Shown here one piece after another: positions 1 to 14,262 of a stretch of DNA of 64,000 bases. The notes beneath the pieces were generated by a model that was given only the letters and a program-made list of their open reading frames with translations, had not been told where the DNA came from and ran no database searches. Source of the DNA: Nymphaea colorata. Taxonomy: Eukaryota; Streptophyta; Magnoliopsida; Nymphaeales; Nymphaeaceae. How positions within the stretch are numbered: the first letter of the stretch is position 1; each line of letters opens with the position of its first letter. Location of the stretch: positions 13,094,571 to 13,158,570 of the forward strand of contig NC_045138.2 in NCBI RefSeq assembly GCF_008831285.2, written 5' to 3'. A program made the position numbers and the translations under genes.

Positions 1-1023
1 AAACCGGATTGGATGAGACCTCTAATCCGTATCACATATATAAGTTTAAAATCCAACGTCCTAGACAATTTAAAATCAGACTTGTATTTTAAATCTTAGG
101 ATGGAATCCCAAATTCCATTTGGCAAGCCGGACTAGATCGGACCTCTCATCTATCTCTTATATCAAAATTTCAAATCCCGTCTCATATATTTGATCACAT
201 GAAACGGATGGGTGGCTTTTTGATTTCCTGTAAATTCTTTTCACATCCCTTAGGAGTTTTTGAAATCACTTGAAGAATATTACTTTGTCTATATAGATCT
301 TCGAATCTTCTCAATTCCTTGTCTTTGATTTAAAATATTTCCTAAATGCTTGTCAAATTCTCAAAGTTTTTCAATGCACTTTTCCATTTTGATGTTTGTT
401 GGTTATAGGGATTGAATGAATTTTTAAAATGATTTTAAGCGTGGTGTAAAGTAGAGGTTCGAGTTTTAAAGTTCAAAATCCAATCCAGCATTTGAGACTG
501 TAGAAAACTAGACCTCCAATCAGAAGCTTTGGTCTAAATCCTGCATGCAACATGGTAGACCGGATCAGTGCTGACCTCTGATTCAAACATTAGCTCCGAA
601 TCCCTAATTCAACACCTCATACCAGATCAGATTAGACCTCTGATCTATTTATTAGATGCAAACCCTAAATCAAACGTCATAGAACCGATACAAATGGTTT
701 ATGAATCTTTGAAATCGTTTCCTATTTTATAAATCTTTGAAACCACTCTCTAAGTTTTCCAAAATTTTGTAAATTGACTTCAAATTCTTATTATTGATTT
801 TCTTGGAATTTTCTCAATTTCACCAGAGATCTTCAATTTTTTTGGATTTGATTTCGCACTTCTCTTAAATCATTGCTAAATTCTCAAGTTTGTAAATGCA
901 CCTTTCAACTTTTAAGTTTCTAAATTCCATTGGATCGTATGTATACTCAAAGCGATTTTAAACATGGTCTAGACTTGGGTTAATATTTGAAGATTCACAT
1001 CCACATTCAAAATATACATTCGA

Positions 1024-1401
1024 CATCCGAGACCGGATAAGGTGAGATCTATGTTCCAGCTGGTTGTTCAAAATCTTGAGTCCAACATCCCAGACCGGAT
1101 TAGGTGAGACCTCTGATCTTGACCGTTTTTTCGAAATCCCAAATCCAACATCCCAAACCGGATTGGATGAGACCTCTAATCCGTATCATATATATATTCA
1201 AAATCTTGAATCCAACATCCCAGACCAGATCAGGTGAGACCTCTGATCTTGACCATTGGTCGAAATCCCAAATCCAACATCCCAAACCGGATTGGATGAG
1301 ACCTCTAATCCGTATCACATATATAAGTTTAAAATCCAACGTCCTAGACCATTTAAAATCAGACTTGTATTTTAAATCTTAGGATGGAATCCCAAATTCC
1401 A
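1024..1401. repeat. Nested ~63-bp subrepeats inside each satellite monomer (example)
   Basis: Within one monomer the motif CATCCCAGACCGGATCAGG, followed by TGAGACCTCTGATC, recurs in degenerate form starting at 1024, 1086, 1149, 1216, 1278 and 1340, a spacing of 62, 63, 67, 62 and 62 bp. More diverged versions occur earlier in the same monomer, around 490-700 (ACCGGATCAGTGCTGACCTC and CCAGATCAGATTAGACCTC). The 1.26-kb monomer therefore seems to have grown from a ~63-bp ancestor that was amplified, diverged and re-amplified at larger scale. The same block is present in every monomer. Confidence 0.85.
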
Positions 1402-2922
1402 TTTGGCAAGCCGACTAGATCGGACCTCTCATCTATCTCTTATATCAAAATTTCAAATCCGTCTCATATATTTGTCACATGAAACGGATGGGTGGCTTTT
1501 TGATTTCCTGTAAATTCTTTTCACATCCTTAGGAGTTTTTGAAATCACTTGAAGAATATTACTTTGTCTATATAGATCTCGAATCTTCTCAATTCTTGTT
1601 TTGATTTAAATATTTCCTAAATGCTTGTCAAATTCTCAAGTTTTTCAATGCACTTTTCATTTTGATGTTTGTTGGTTATAGTGGATTGAATGAATTTTTA
1701 AAATGATTTTAAGCGTGGTGTAAAGTAGAGGTTCGAGTTTTAAAGTTCAAAATCCAATCCAGCATTTGAGACTGTAAAAAACTAGACAAACAAATAAATC
1801 AAGAAAGGATCTTTGATCTAAATCTTTCACATCCTTAGGAGTTTTTGAAATCACTTGAAGAATATTACTTTGTCTATAAGATCTCGAATCTTCTAATTCT
1901 TGTATTTGATTTAAATATTTTAAATGCTTGTAATTCTCAAGTTTTCAATGCACTTTCATTTTGATGTTTTTTTATGGATTGAATGAATTTTAAAAGATTT
2001 TAAGCGTGGTTAAGTGAGGTTCGAGTTTTAAAGTTCAAAATCCAATAACTAGACTAACCAATCAGAAGCTTTGGTCTAAATCCTACATGCAACATCCTAG
2101 ACCGGATCAGTGCTGACCTCTGATCCAAACATTAGCTCCGAATCCTAATTCAACACCTCATAGCAGATCAGATTAGACCTCTGATCTATTTTTTAGATGC
2201 AAACCCTAAATCAAACGTCATAGAACCGATACAAATGGTTTATGAATCTTTGAAATCGTTTCCTGTTTTATAAATCTTTGAAACCACTCTCTAAGTTTTC
2301 CAAAATTTTGTAAATTGACATCAAATTCTTATTATTGATTTTCTTGGAATTTTCTCAATTTCACCAGAGATCTTCAATTTTTTTGGATTTGATTTCGCAC
2401 TTCTCTTAAATCATTGCTAAATTCTCAAGTTTGTAAATGCACCTCTCAACTTTTAGGTTTCTAAATTCCTTTGGATCGTATGTATACTCAAAACGATTTT
2501 AAACATGGTCTAGACTTGGGTTAATATTTGAAAATTCACATCCACATTCAAAATATACATTCGACATCCTAGACCGGATAAGGTGAGATCTATGTTCCAG
2601 CTGGTTGTTCAAAATCTTGAGTCCAACATCCCAGACCGGATCAGGTGAGACCTCTGATCTTGACCGTTTTTTCGAAATCCCAAATCCAACTTCCCAAACC
2701 GGATTGGATGAGACCTCTAATCCGTATCATATATATATTCAAAATCTTGAATCCAACATCCCAGACCAGATCAGGTGAGACCTCTGATCTTGACCATTCG
2801 TCGAAATCCCAAATCCAACATCCCAAACCGGATTGGATGAGACCTCTAATCCGTATCACATATATAAGTTTAAAATCCAACGTCCTAGACCATTTAAAAT
2901 CAGACTTGTATTTTAAATCTTA
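1382..2922. repeat. Aberrant 1541-bp satellite monomer with internal duplication
   Basis: This monomer is about 280 bp longer than the others. The segment at about 1520-1775 (TCACATCCTTAGGAGTTTTT onwards) is repeated at about 1825-2045, joined by a short novel stretch at 1785-1824. The second copy has many more single-base deletions than any other monomer, for example a short form of the TTTCCTAAATGCTTGTCAAA region. It could be a genuine unequal-exchange product or a poorly corrected assembly join. Confidence 0.8.
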
Positions 2923-5900
2923 GGATGGAATCCCAAATTCCATTTGGCAAGCCGGACTAGATCGGACCTCTCATCTATCTCTTATATCAAAATTTCACAT
3001 CACGTCTCATATATTCGGTCACATGAAACGGATGGGTGGCTTTTTGATTTCCTGTAAATTCTTTTCACATCCCTTAGGAGTTTTTGAAATCACTTGAAGA
3101 ATATTACTTTGTCTATATAGATCATCGAATCTTCTCAATTCCTTGTATTTGATTTAAAATATTTCCTAAATGCTTGTCAAATTCTCAAGTTTTTCAATGC
3201 ACTTTTCTATTTTGATGTTTGTTGGTTATAGTGGATTGAATGAATTTTTAAAATGATTTTAAGCGTGGTGTAAAGTAGAGGTTCGAGTTTTAAAGTTCAA
3301 AATCCAATCCAGCATTTGAGACTGTAGAAACTAGACCTCCAATCAGAAGCTTTGGTCTAAATCCTGCATGCAACATCCTAGACCGGATCAGTGCTGACCT
3401 CTGATCCAAACATTAGCTCGAATCCCTAATTCAACACCTCATAGCAATCAGATTAGACCTCTGATCTATTTTTTAGATGCAAACCCTAAATCAAACGTCA
3501 TAGAACCGATACAAATGGTTTATGAATCTTTGAAATCGTTTCCTGTTTTATAAATCTTTGAAACCACTCTCTAAGTTTTCCAAAATTTTGTAAATTGACA
3601 TCAAATTCTTATTATTGATTTTCTTGGAATTTTCTCAATTTCACCAGAGATCTTCAATTTTTTTGGATTTGATTTCGCACTTCTCTTAAATCATTGCTAA
3701 ATTCTCAAGTTTGTAAATGCACCTCTCAATTTTAGGTTTCTAAATTCCTTTGGATCGTATGTATACTCAAAACGATTTTAAACATGGTCTAGACTTGGGT
3801 TAATATTTGAAAATTCACATCCACATTCAAAATATACATTCGACATCCTAGACCGGATAAGGTGAGATCTATGTTCCAGCTGGTTGTTCAAAATCTTGAG
3901 TCCAACATCCCAGACCGGATCAGGTGAGACCTCTGATCTTGACCGTTTTTTCGAAATCCCAAATCCAACATCCCAAACCGGATTGGATGAGACCTCTAAT
4001 CCGTATCATATATATATTCAAAATCTTGAATCCAACATCCCAGACCAGATCAGGTGAGACCTCTGATCTTGACCATTGGTCGAAATCCCAAATCCAACAT
4101 CCCAAACCGGATTGGATGAGACCTCTAATCCGTATCACATATATAAGTTTAAAATCCAACGTCCTAGACCATTTAAAATCAGACTTGTATTTTAAATCTT
4201 AGGATGGAATCCCAAATTCCATTTGGCAAGCCGGACTAGATCGGACCTCTCATCTATCTCTTATATCAAAATTTCACATCACGTCTCATATATTCGGTCA
4301 CATGAAACGGATGGGTGGCTTTTTGATTTCCTGTAAATTCTTTTCACATCCCTTAGGAGTTTTTGAAATCACTTGAAGAATATTACTTTGTCTATATAGA
4401 TCATCGAATCTTCTCAATTCCTTGTATTTGATTTAAAATATTTCCTAAATGCTTGTCAAATTCTCAAAGTTTTTCAATGCACTTTTCCATTTTGATGTTT
4501 GTTGGTTATAGTGGATTGAATGAATTTTTAAAATGATTTTAAGCGTGGTGTAAAGTGGAGGTTCGAGTTTTAAAGTTCAAAATCCAATCAACTAGACCTC
4601 CAATCAGAAGCTTTGGTCTAAATCCTGCATGCAACATGCTAGACCGGATCAGTGCTGACCTCTGATTCAAACATTAGCTCCGAATCCCTAATTCAACACC
4701 TCATACAGATCAGATTAGACCTCTGATCTATTTCTTAGATGCAAACCCTAAATCAAACGTCATAGAACCGATACAAATGGTTTATGAATCTTTGAAATCG
4801 TTTCCTGTTTTATAAATCTTTGAAACCACTCTCTAAGTTTTCCAAAATTTTGTAAATTGACTTCAAATTCTTATTATTGATTTTCTTGGAATTTTCTCAA
4901 TTTCACCAGAGATCTTCAATTTTTTTGGATTTGATTTCGCACTTCTCTTAAATCATTGCTAAATTCTCAAGTTTGTAAATGCACCTTTCAACTTTTAGGT
5001 TTCTAAATTCCATTGGATGTATGTATACTCAAACGATTTTAAACATGGTCTAGACTGGGGTTAATATTTTAAAATTCACATCCACATTAAAAATATACAT
5101 TCGACATCTTAGACCGGATAAGGTGAGATCTATGTTCCAGCTGGTTGTTCAAAATCTTGAGTCCAACATCCCAGACCGGATCAGGTGAGACCTCTGATCT
5201 TGACCGTTTTTTCGAAATTCCAAATCCAACATCCCAAACCGGATTGGATGAGACCTCTAATCCGTATCATATATATATTCAAAATCTTGAATCCAACATC
5301 CCAGACCAGATCAGGTGAGACCTCTGATCTTGACCATTGGTCGAAATCCCAAATCCAACATCCCAAACCGGATTGGATGAGACCTCTAATCCGTATCACA
5401 TATATAAGTTTAAAATCCAACGTCCTAGACCATTTAAAATGAGACTTGTATTTTAAATCTTAGGATGAATCCCAAATTCCATTTGGCAAGCCGGACTAGA
5501 TCGGACCTCTCATCTATCTCTTATATCAAAATTTCAATCCGTCTCATATATTGGTCACATGAAACGGATGGGTGGCTTTTTGATTTCCTGTAAATTCTTT
5601 TCACATCCCTTAGGAGTTTTTGAAATCACTTGAAGAATATTACTTTGTCTATATAGATCATCGAATCTTCTCAATTCCTTGTATTTGATTTAAAATATTT
5701 CCTAAATGCTTGTCAAATTCTCAAAGTTTTTCAATGCACTTTTCCATTTTGATGTTTGTTGGTTATAGTGGATTGAATGAATTTTTAAAATGATTTTAAG
5801 CGTGGTGTAAAGTGGAGGTTCGAGTTTTAAAGTTCAAAATCCAATCAACTAGACCTCCAATCAGAAGCTTTGGTCTAAATCCTGCATGCAACATGCTAGA

Positions 5901-8900
5901 CCGGATCAGTGCTGACCTCTGATCAAACATTAGCTCCGAATCCCTAATTCAACACCTCATACCAGATCAGATTAGACCTCTGATCTATTTTTAGATGCAA
6001 ACCCTAAATCAAACGTCATAGAACCGATACAAATGGTTTATGAATCTTTGAAATCGTTTCCTGTTTTATAAATCTTTGAAACCACTCTCTAAGTTTTCCA
6101 AAATTTTGTAAATTGACATCAAATTCTTATTATTGATTTTCTTGGAATTTTCTCAATTTCACCAGAGATCTTCAATTTTTTTGGATTTGATTTCGCACTT
6201 CTCTTAAATCGCTAAATTCTCAAGTTTGTAAATGCACCTTTCAACTTTTAGGTTTCTAAATTCCATTGGATTGTATGTATACTCAAAGCGATTTTAAACA
6301 TGGTCTAGACTGGGGTTAATATTTTAAAATTCACATCCACATTAAAAATATACATTCGACATCTTAGACCGGATAAGGTGAGATCTATGTTCCAGCTGGT
6401 TGTTCAAAATCTTGAGTCCAACATCCCAGACCGGATCAGGTGAGACCTCTGATCTTGACCGTTTTTTCGAAATCCCAAATCCAACATCCCAAACCGGATT
6501 GGATGAGACCTCTAATCCGTATCATATATATATTCAAAATCTTGAATCCAACATCCCAGACCAGATCAGGTGAGACCTCTGATCTTGACCATTGGTCAAA
6601 TCCCAAATCCAACATCCCAAACCGGATTGGATGAGACCTCTAATCCGTATCACATATATAAGTTTAAAATCCAACGTCCTAGACCATTTAAAATCAGACT
6701 TGTATTTTAAATCTTAGGATGAATCCCAAATTCCATTTGGCAAGCCGGACTAGATCGGACCTCTCATCTCTCTTATATCAAAATTTCAAATCCGTCTCAT
6801 ATATTTGGTCACATGAAACGGATGGGTGGCTTTTTGATTTCCTGTAAATTCTTTTCACATCCCTTAGGAGTTTTTGAAATCACTTGAAGAATATTACTTT
6901 GTCTATATAGATCATCGAATCTTCTCAATTACTTGTATTTGATTTAAAATATTTCCTAAATGCTTGTCAAATTCTCAAGTTTTTCAATGCACTTTTCATT
7001 TTGATGTTTGTTGGTTATAGTGGATTGAATGAATTTTTAAAATGATTTTAAGCGTGGTGTAAAGTGGAGGTTCGAGTTTTAAAGTTCAAAATCCAATCCA
7101 GCATTTGAGACTGTAGAAACTAGACCTCCAATCAGAAGCTTTGGTCTAAATCCTGCATGCAACATCCTAGACCGGATCAGTGCTGACCTCTGATCCAAAC
7201 ATTAGCTCGAATCCCTAATTCAACACCTCATAGCAAATCAGATTAGACCTCTGATCTATTTTTTAGATGCAAACCCTAAATAAACGTCATAGAACCGATA
7301 CAAATGGTTTATGAATCTTTGAAATCGTTTCCTGTTTTATAAATCTTTGAACCACTCTCTAAGTTTTCCAAAATTTTGTAAATTGACATCAAATTCTTAT
7401 TATTGATTTTCTTGGAATTTTCTCAATTTCGCCAGAGATCTTCAATTTTTTTGGATTTGATTTCGCACTTCTCTTAAATCATTGCTAAATTCTCAAGTTT
7501 GTAAATGCACCTCTCAACTTTTAGGTTTCTAAATTCCTTTGGATCGTATGTATACTCAAAACGATTTTAAACATGGTCTGGACTTGGGTTAATATTTGAA
7601 AATTCACATCCACATTCAAAATATACATTCGACATCCTAGACCGGATAAGGTGAGATCTATGTTCCAGCTGGTTGTTCAAAATCTTGAGTCCAACATCCT
7701 AGACCGGATCAGGTGAGACCTCTGATCTTGACCGTTTTTTCGAAATTCCAAATCCAACTTCCCAAACCGGATTGGATGAGACCTCTAATCCGTATCATAT
7801 ATATATTCAAAATCTTGAATCCAACATCCCAGACCAGATCAGGTGAACCTCTGATCTTGACCATTGGTCGAAATCCCAAATCCAACATCCCAAACCGGAT
7901 TGGATGAGACCTCTAATCCGTATCACATATATAAGTTTAAAATCCAACGTCCTAGACCATTTAAAATCAGACTTGTATTTTAAATCTTAGGATGGAATCC
8001 CAAATTCCATTTGGCAAGCCGGACTAGATCGGACCTCTCATCTATCTCTTATATCAAAATTTCACATCACGTCTCATATATTCGGTCACATGAAACGGAT
8101 GGGTGGCTTTTTGATTTCCTGTAAATTCTTTTACATCCCTTAGGAGTTTTTGAAATCACTTGAAGAATATTACTTTGTCTATATAGATCATCGAATCTTC
8201 TCAATTCCTTGTATTTGATTTAAAATATTTCATAAATGCTTGTCAAATTACAAAGTTTTTCAATGCACTTTTCCATTTTGATGTTTGTTGGTTATAGTGG
8301 ATTGAATGAATTTTTAAAATGATTTTAAGCATGGTGTAAAGTGGAGGTTCGAGTTTTAAAGTTCAAAATCCAATCAACTAGACCTCCAATCAGAATCTTT
8401 GGTCTAAATCCTGCATGCAACATGCTAGACCGGATCAGTGCTGACCTATGATTCAAACATTAGCTCCGAATCCCTAATTCAACACCTCATACCAGATCAG
8501 ATTAGACCTCTGATCTATTTCTTAGATGCAAACCCTAAATCAAACGTCATAGAACCGATACAATGGTTTATGAATCTTTGAAATCGTTTCCTGTTTTATA
8601 AATCTTTGAAACCACTCTCTAAGTTTTCCAAAATTTTGTAAATTGACTTCAAATTCTTATTATTGATTTTCTTGGAATTTTCTCAATTTCACCAGAGATC
8701 TTCAATTTTTTTGGATTTGATTTCGCACTTCTCTTAAATCATTGCTAAATTCTCAAGTTTGTAAATGTACCTTTCAACTTTTAGGTTTCTAAATTCCATT
8801 GGATCGTATGTATACTCGAAACGATTTTAAACGTGGTCTAGACTGGGGTAATATTTTAAAATTCACATCCACATTAAAATATACATTCGACATCTTAGAC

Positions 8901-11900
8901 CGGATAAGGTGAGATCTATGTTCCAGCTGGTTGTTCAAAATTTGAGTCCAACATCCCAGACCGGATCAGGTGAGACCTCTGATCTTGACCGTTTTTTCGA
9001 AATTCCGAATCCAACATCCCAAACCGGATTGGATGAGACCTCTAATCCATATCATATATATATTCAAGATCTTGAATCCAACATCCCAGACCAGATCAGG
9101 TGAGACCTCTGATCTTGACCATTGGTCAAATCCCAAATCCAACATCCCAAACCGGATTGGATGAGACCTCTAATCCGTATCACATATATAAGTTTAAAAT
9201 CCAACGTCCTAGACCATTTAAAATGAGACTTCTATTTTAAATCTTAGGATGTTATCCCAAATTCCATTTGGCAAGCCGGACTAGATCGACCTCTCATCTA
9301 TCTCTTATATCAAAATTTCAAATCCCGTCTCATATATTTGGTCACATGAAACGGATGGGTGGCTTTTTGATTTCCTGTAAATTCTTTTACATCCCTTAGG
9401 AGTTTTTGAAATCACTTGAAGAATATTACTTTGTCTATATAGATCATCGAATCTTCTCAATTCCTTGTATTTGATTTAAAATATTTCATAAATGCTTGTC
9501 AAATTATCAAAGTTTTTCAATGCACTTTTCCATTTTGATGTTTGTTGGTTATAGTGGATTGAATGAATTTTTAAAATATTTTAAGCATGGTGTAAAGTGG
9601 AGGTTCGAGTTTTAAAGTTCAAAATCCAATCAACTAGACCTCCAATCAGAAGCTTTGGTCTAAATCCTGCATGCAACATGCTAGACCGGATCAGTGCTGA
9701 CCTCTGATTCAAACATTAGCTCCGAATCCCTAATTCAACACCTCATACCAGATCAGATTAGACCTCTGATCTATTTCTTAGATGCAAACCCTAAATCAAA
9801 CGTCATAGAACCGATACAAATGGTTTATGAATCTTTGAAATCGTTTCTTGTTTTATAAATCTTTGAAACCACTCTCTAAGTTTTCCAAAATTTTGTAAAT
9901 TGACTTCAAATTCTTATTATTGATTTTCTTGGAATTTTCTCAATTTCACCAGAGATCTTCAATTTTTTTGGATTTGATTTCGCACTTCTGTTAAATCGTA
10001 AATTCTCAAGTTTGTAAATGCACCTTTCAACTTTTAGGTTTCTAAATTCCATTGGATTGTATGTATACTCAAAGCGATTTTAAACATGGTCTAGACTGGG
10101 GTTAATATTTTAAAATTCACATCCACATTAAAAATATACATTCGACATCTTAGACCGGATAAGGTGAGATCTATGTTCCAGCTGGTTGTTCAAAATCTTG
10201 AGTCCAACATCCCAGACCGGATCAGGTGAGACCTCTGATCTTGACCGTTTTTTTGAAATCCCAAATCCAACATCCCAAACCGGATTGGATAGACCTCTAA
10301 TCCGTATCATATATATATTCAAAATCTTGAATCCAACATCCCAGACCAGATCAGGTGAGACCTCTGATCTTGACCATTGGTCAAATCCCAAATCCAACAT
10401 CCCAAACCGGATTGGATGAGACCTCTAATCCGTATCACATATATAAGTTTAAAATCCAACGTCCTAGACCATTTAAAATGAGACTTCTATTTTAAATCTT
10501 AGGATGTTATCCCAAACTCCATTTGGCAAGCCGGACTAGATCGGACCTCTCATCTCTCTTATATCAAAATTTCAAATCCCGTCTCATATATTTGGTCACA
10601 TGAAACGGATGGGTGGCTTTTTGATTTCCTGTAAATTCTTTTCACATCCCTTAGGAGTTTTTGAAATCAGTTGAAGAATATTACTTTGTCTATATAGATC
10701 ATCGAATCTTCTCAATTCCTTGTATTTGATTTAAAATATTTCCTAAATGCTTGTCAAATTCTCCAAGTTTTTCAATGCACTTTTCATTTTGATGTTTGTT
10801 GGTTATAGTGGATTGAATGAATTTTTAAAATGATTTTAAGCGTGGTGTAAAGTGGAGGTTCGAGTTTTAAAGTTCAAAATCCAATCAACTAGACCTCCAA
10901 TCAGAAGCTTTGGTCTAAATCCTGCATGCAACATTCTAGACCGGATCAGTGCTGACCTCTGATTCAAACATTAGCTCCGAATGCCTAATTCAACACCTCA
11001 TACCAGATCAGATTAGACCTCTGATCTATTTCTTAGATGCAAACCCTAAATCAAACGTCATAGAACCGATACAAATGGTTTATGAATCTTTGAAATCGTT
11101 TCCTGTTTTATAAATCTTTGAAACCACTCTCTAAGTTTTCCAAAATTTTGTAAATTGACTTCAAATTCTTATTATTGATTTTCTTAGAATTTTCTCAATT
11201 TCACCAGAGATCTTCAATTTTTTTGGATTTGATTTCGCACTTCTCTTAAATCATTGCTAAATTCTCAAGTTTGTAAATGTACCTTTCAACTTTTAGGTTT
11301 CTAAATTCCATTGGATCGTATGTATACTCGAAACGATTTTAAACGTGGTCTAGACTGGGGCTAATATTTTAAAATTCACATCCACATTAAAAATATACAT
11401 TCGACATCTTAGACCGGATAAGGTGAGATCTATGTTCCAGCTGGTTGTTCAAAATTTTGAGTCCAACATCCCAGACCGGATCAGGTGAGACCTCTGATCT
11501 TGACCGTTTTTTCGAAATTCCAAATCCAACATCCCAAACCGGATTGGATGAGACCTCTAATCCATATCATATATATATTCAAAATCTTGAATCCAACATC
11601 CCAGACCAGATCAGGTGAGACCTCTGATCTTGACCATTGGTCGAAATCCCAAATCCAACATCCCAAACCGGATTGGATGAGACCTCTAATCCGTATCACA
11701 TATATAAGTTTAAAATCCAACGTCCTAGACCATTTAAAATGAGACTTCTATTTTAAATCTTAGGATGTTATCCCAAATTCCATTTGGCAAGCCGGACTAG
11801 ATCGAACCTCTCATCTATCTCTTATATCAAAATTTCAAATCCCGTCTCATATATTTGGTCACATGAAACGGATGGGTGGCTTTTTGATTTCCTGTAAATT

Positions 11901-14262
11901 CTTTTAACATCCCTTAGGAGTTTTTGAAATCACTTGAAGAATATTACTTTGTCTATATAGATCATCGAATCTTCTCAATTCCTTGTATTTGATTTAAAAT
12001 ATTTCATAAATGCTTGTCAAATTATCAAAGTTTTTCAATGCACTTTTCCATTTTGATGTTTGTTGGTTATAGTGGATTGAATGAATTTTTAAAATGATTT
12101 TAAGCATGGTGTAAAGTGGAGGTTCGAGTTTTAAAGTTCAAAATCCAATCAACTAGACCTCCAATCAGAAGCTTTGGTCTAAATCCTGCATGCAACATGC
12201 TAGACCGGATCAGTGCTGAGCTCTGATTCAAACATTAGCTCCGAATCCCTAATTCAACACCTCATACCAGATCAGATTAGACCTCTGATCTATTTCTTAG
12301 ATGCAAACCCTAAATCAAACGTCATAGAACCGATACAAATGGTTTATGAATCTTTGAAATCGTTTCCTGTTTTATAAATCTTTGAAACCACTCTCTAAGT
12401 TTTCCAAAATTTTGTAAATTGACTTCAAATTCTTATTATTGATTTTCTTGGAATTTTCACAATTTCACCAGAGATCTTCAATTTTTTTGGATTTGATTTC
12501 GCACTTCTGTTAAATCGTTAAATTCTCAAGTTTGTAAATGCACCTTTCAACTTTTAGGTTTCTAAATTCCATTGGATTGTATGTATACTCAAAGCGATTT
12601 TAAACATGGTCTAGACTGGGGTTAATATTTTAAAATTCACATCCACATTAAAAATATACATTCGACATCTTAGACCGGATAAGGTGAGATCTATGTTCCA
12701 GCTGGTTGTTCAAAATCTTGAGTCCAACATCCCAGATCGGATCAGGTGAGACCTCTGATCTTGACCGTTTTTTTGAAATCCCAAATCCAACATCCCAAAC
12801 CGGATTGGATAAGACCTCTAATTCGTATCATATATATATTCAAAATCTTGAATCCAACATCCCAGACCAGATCAGGTGAGACCTCTGATCTTGACCATTG
12901 GTCAAAATCCCAAATCCAACATCCCAAACCGGATTGGATGAGACCTCTAATCCGTATCACATATATAAGTTTAAAATCCAACGTCCTAGACCATTTAAAA
13001 TGAGACTTCTATTTTAAATCTTAGGATGTTATCCCAAACTCCATTTGGCAAGCCGGACTAGATCGGACCTCTCATCTCTCTTATATCAAAATTTCAAATC
13101 CCGTCTCATATATTTGGTCACATGAAACGGATGGGTGGCTTTTTGATTTCCTGTAAATTCTTTTCACATCCCTTAGGAGTTTTTGAAATCACTTGAAGAA
13201 TATTACTTTGTCTATATAGATCATCGAATCTTCTCAATTCCTTGTATTTGATTTAAAATATTTCCTAAATGCTTGTCAAATTCTCCAAGTTTTTCAATGC
13301 ACTTTTTCATTTTGATGTTTGTTGGTTATAGTGGATTGAATGAATTTTTAAAATGATTTTAAGCGTGGTGTAAAGTGGAGGCTCGAGTTTTAAAGTTCAA
13401 AATCCAATCAACTAGACCTCCAATCAGAAGCTTTGGTCTAAATCCTGCATGCAACATTCTAGACCGGATCAGTGCTGACCTCTGATTCAAACATTAGCTC
13501 CGAATGCCTAATTCAACACCTCATACCAGATCAGATTATACCTCTGATCTATTTCTTAGATGCAAACCCTAAATCAAACGTCATAGAACCGATACAAATG
13601 GTTTATGAATCTTTGAAATCGTTTCCTGTTTTATAAATCTTTGAAACCACTCTCTAAGTTTTCCAAAATTTTGTAAATTGACTTCAAATTCTTATTATTG
13701 ATTTTCTTAGAATTTTCTCAATTTCACCAGAGATCTTCAATTTTTTTGGATTTGATTTGGTACTTCTCTTAAATCATTGCTAAATTCTCAAGTTTGTAAA
13801 TGCACCTTTCAACTTTTAGGTTTCTAAATTCCATTGGATTGTATGTATACTCGAAACGATTTTAAACGTGGTCTAGACTGGGGTTAATATTTTAAAATTC
13901 ACATCCACATTAAAAATATACATTCGACATCTTAGACCGGATAAGGTGAGATCTATGTTCCAGCTGGTTGTTCAAAATTTTGAGTCCAACATCCCAGACC
14001 GGATCAGGTGAGACCTCTGATCTTGACCGTTTTTTCGAAATTCCAAATCCAACATCCCAAACCGGATTGGATGAGACCTCTAATCCGTATCATATATATA
14101 TTCAAAATCTTGAATCCAACATCCCTGACCAGATCAGGTGAGACCTCTGATCTTGACCATTGGTCGAAATCCCAAATCCAACATCCCAAACCGGATTGGA
14201 TGAGACCTCTAATCCGTATCACATATATAAGTTTAAAATACAACTTAAAATCAGACTTCTAT

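Larger units (their letters stand above)
1..14262. repeat. Satellite array, ~1.26-kb monomer (partial at left edge)
   Basis: A head-to-tail array runs from the left edge to about 14262. Using the anchor GGATG that follows TTTAAATCTTA, copies fall at 99, 1382, 2923, 4202, 5463, 6717, 7990, 9247, 10502, 11763 and 13024. The spacings are 1283, 1541, 1279, 1261, 1254, 1273, 1257, 1255, 1261 and 1261 bp. The monomers look highly similar by eye and differ mostly by single-base substitutions and indels. The array continues beyond the left edge and ends inside a monomer on the right. I see no transposase or reverse transcriptase in the monomer. Short open frames recur at the same place on both strands of every monomer, as expected of a repeat rather than of genes. 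It is probably a centromeric, pericentromeric or other heterochromatic satellite; the chromosomal location is inference. Confidence 0.95.

Noticed and set aside
1100-14243. Open frames of 64-92 residues recurring in every satellite monomer on both strands
   Set aside because: They overlap on opposite strands, follow the ~63-bp subrepeats, vary in length with single-base indels, and have no domain. They are repeat artefacts.
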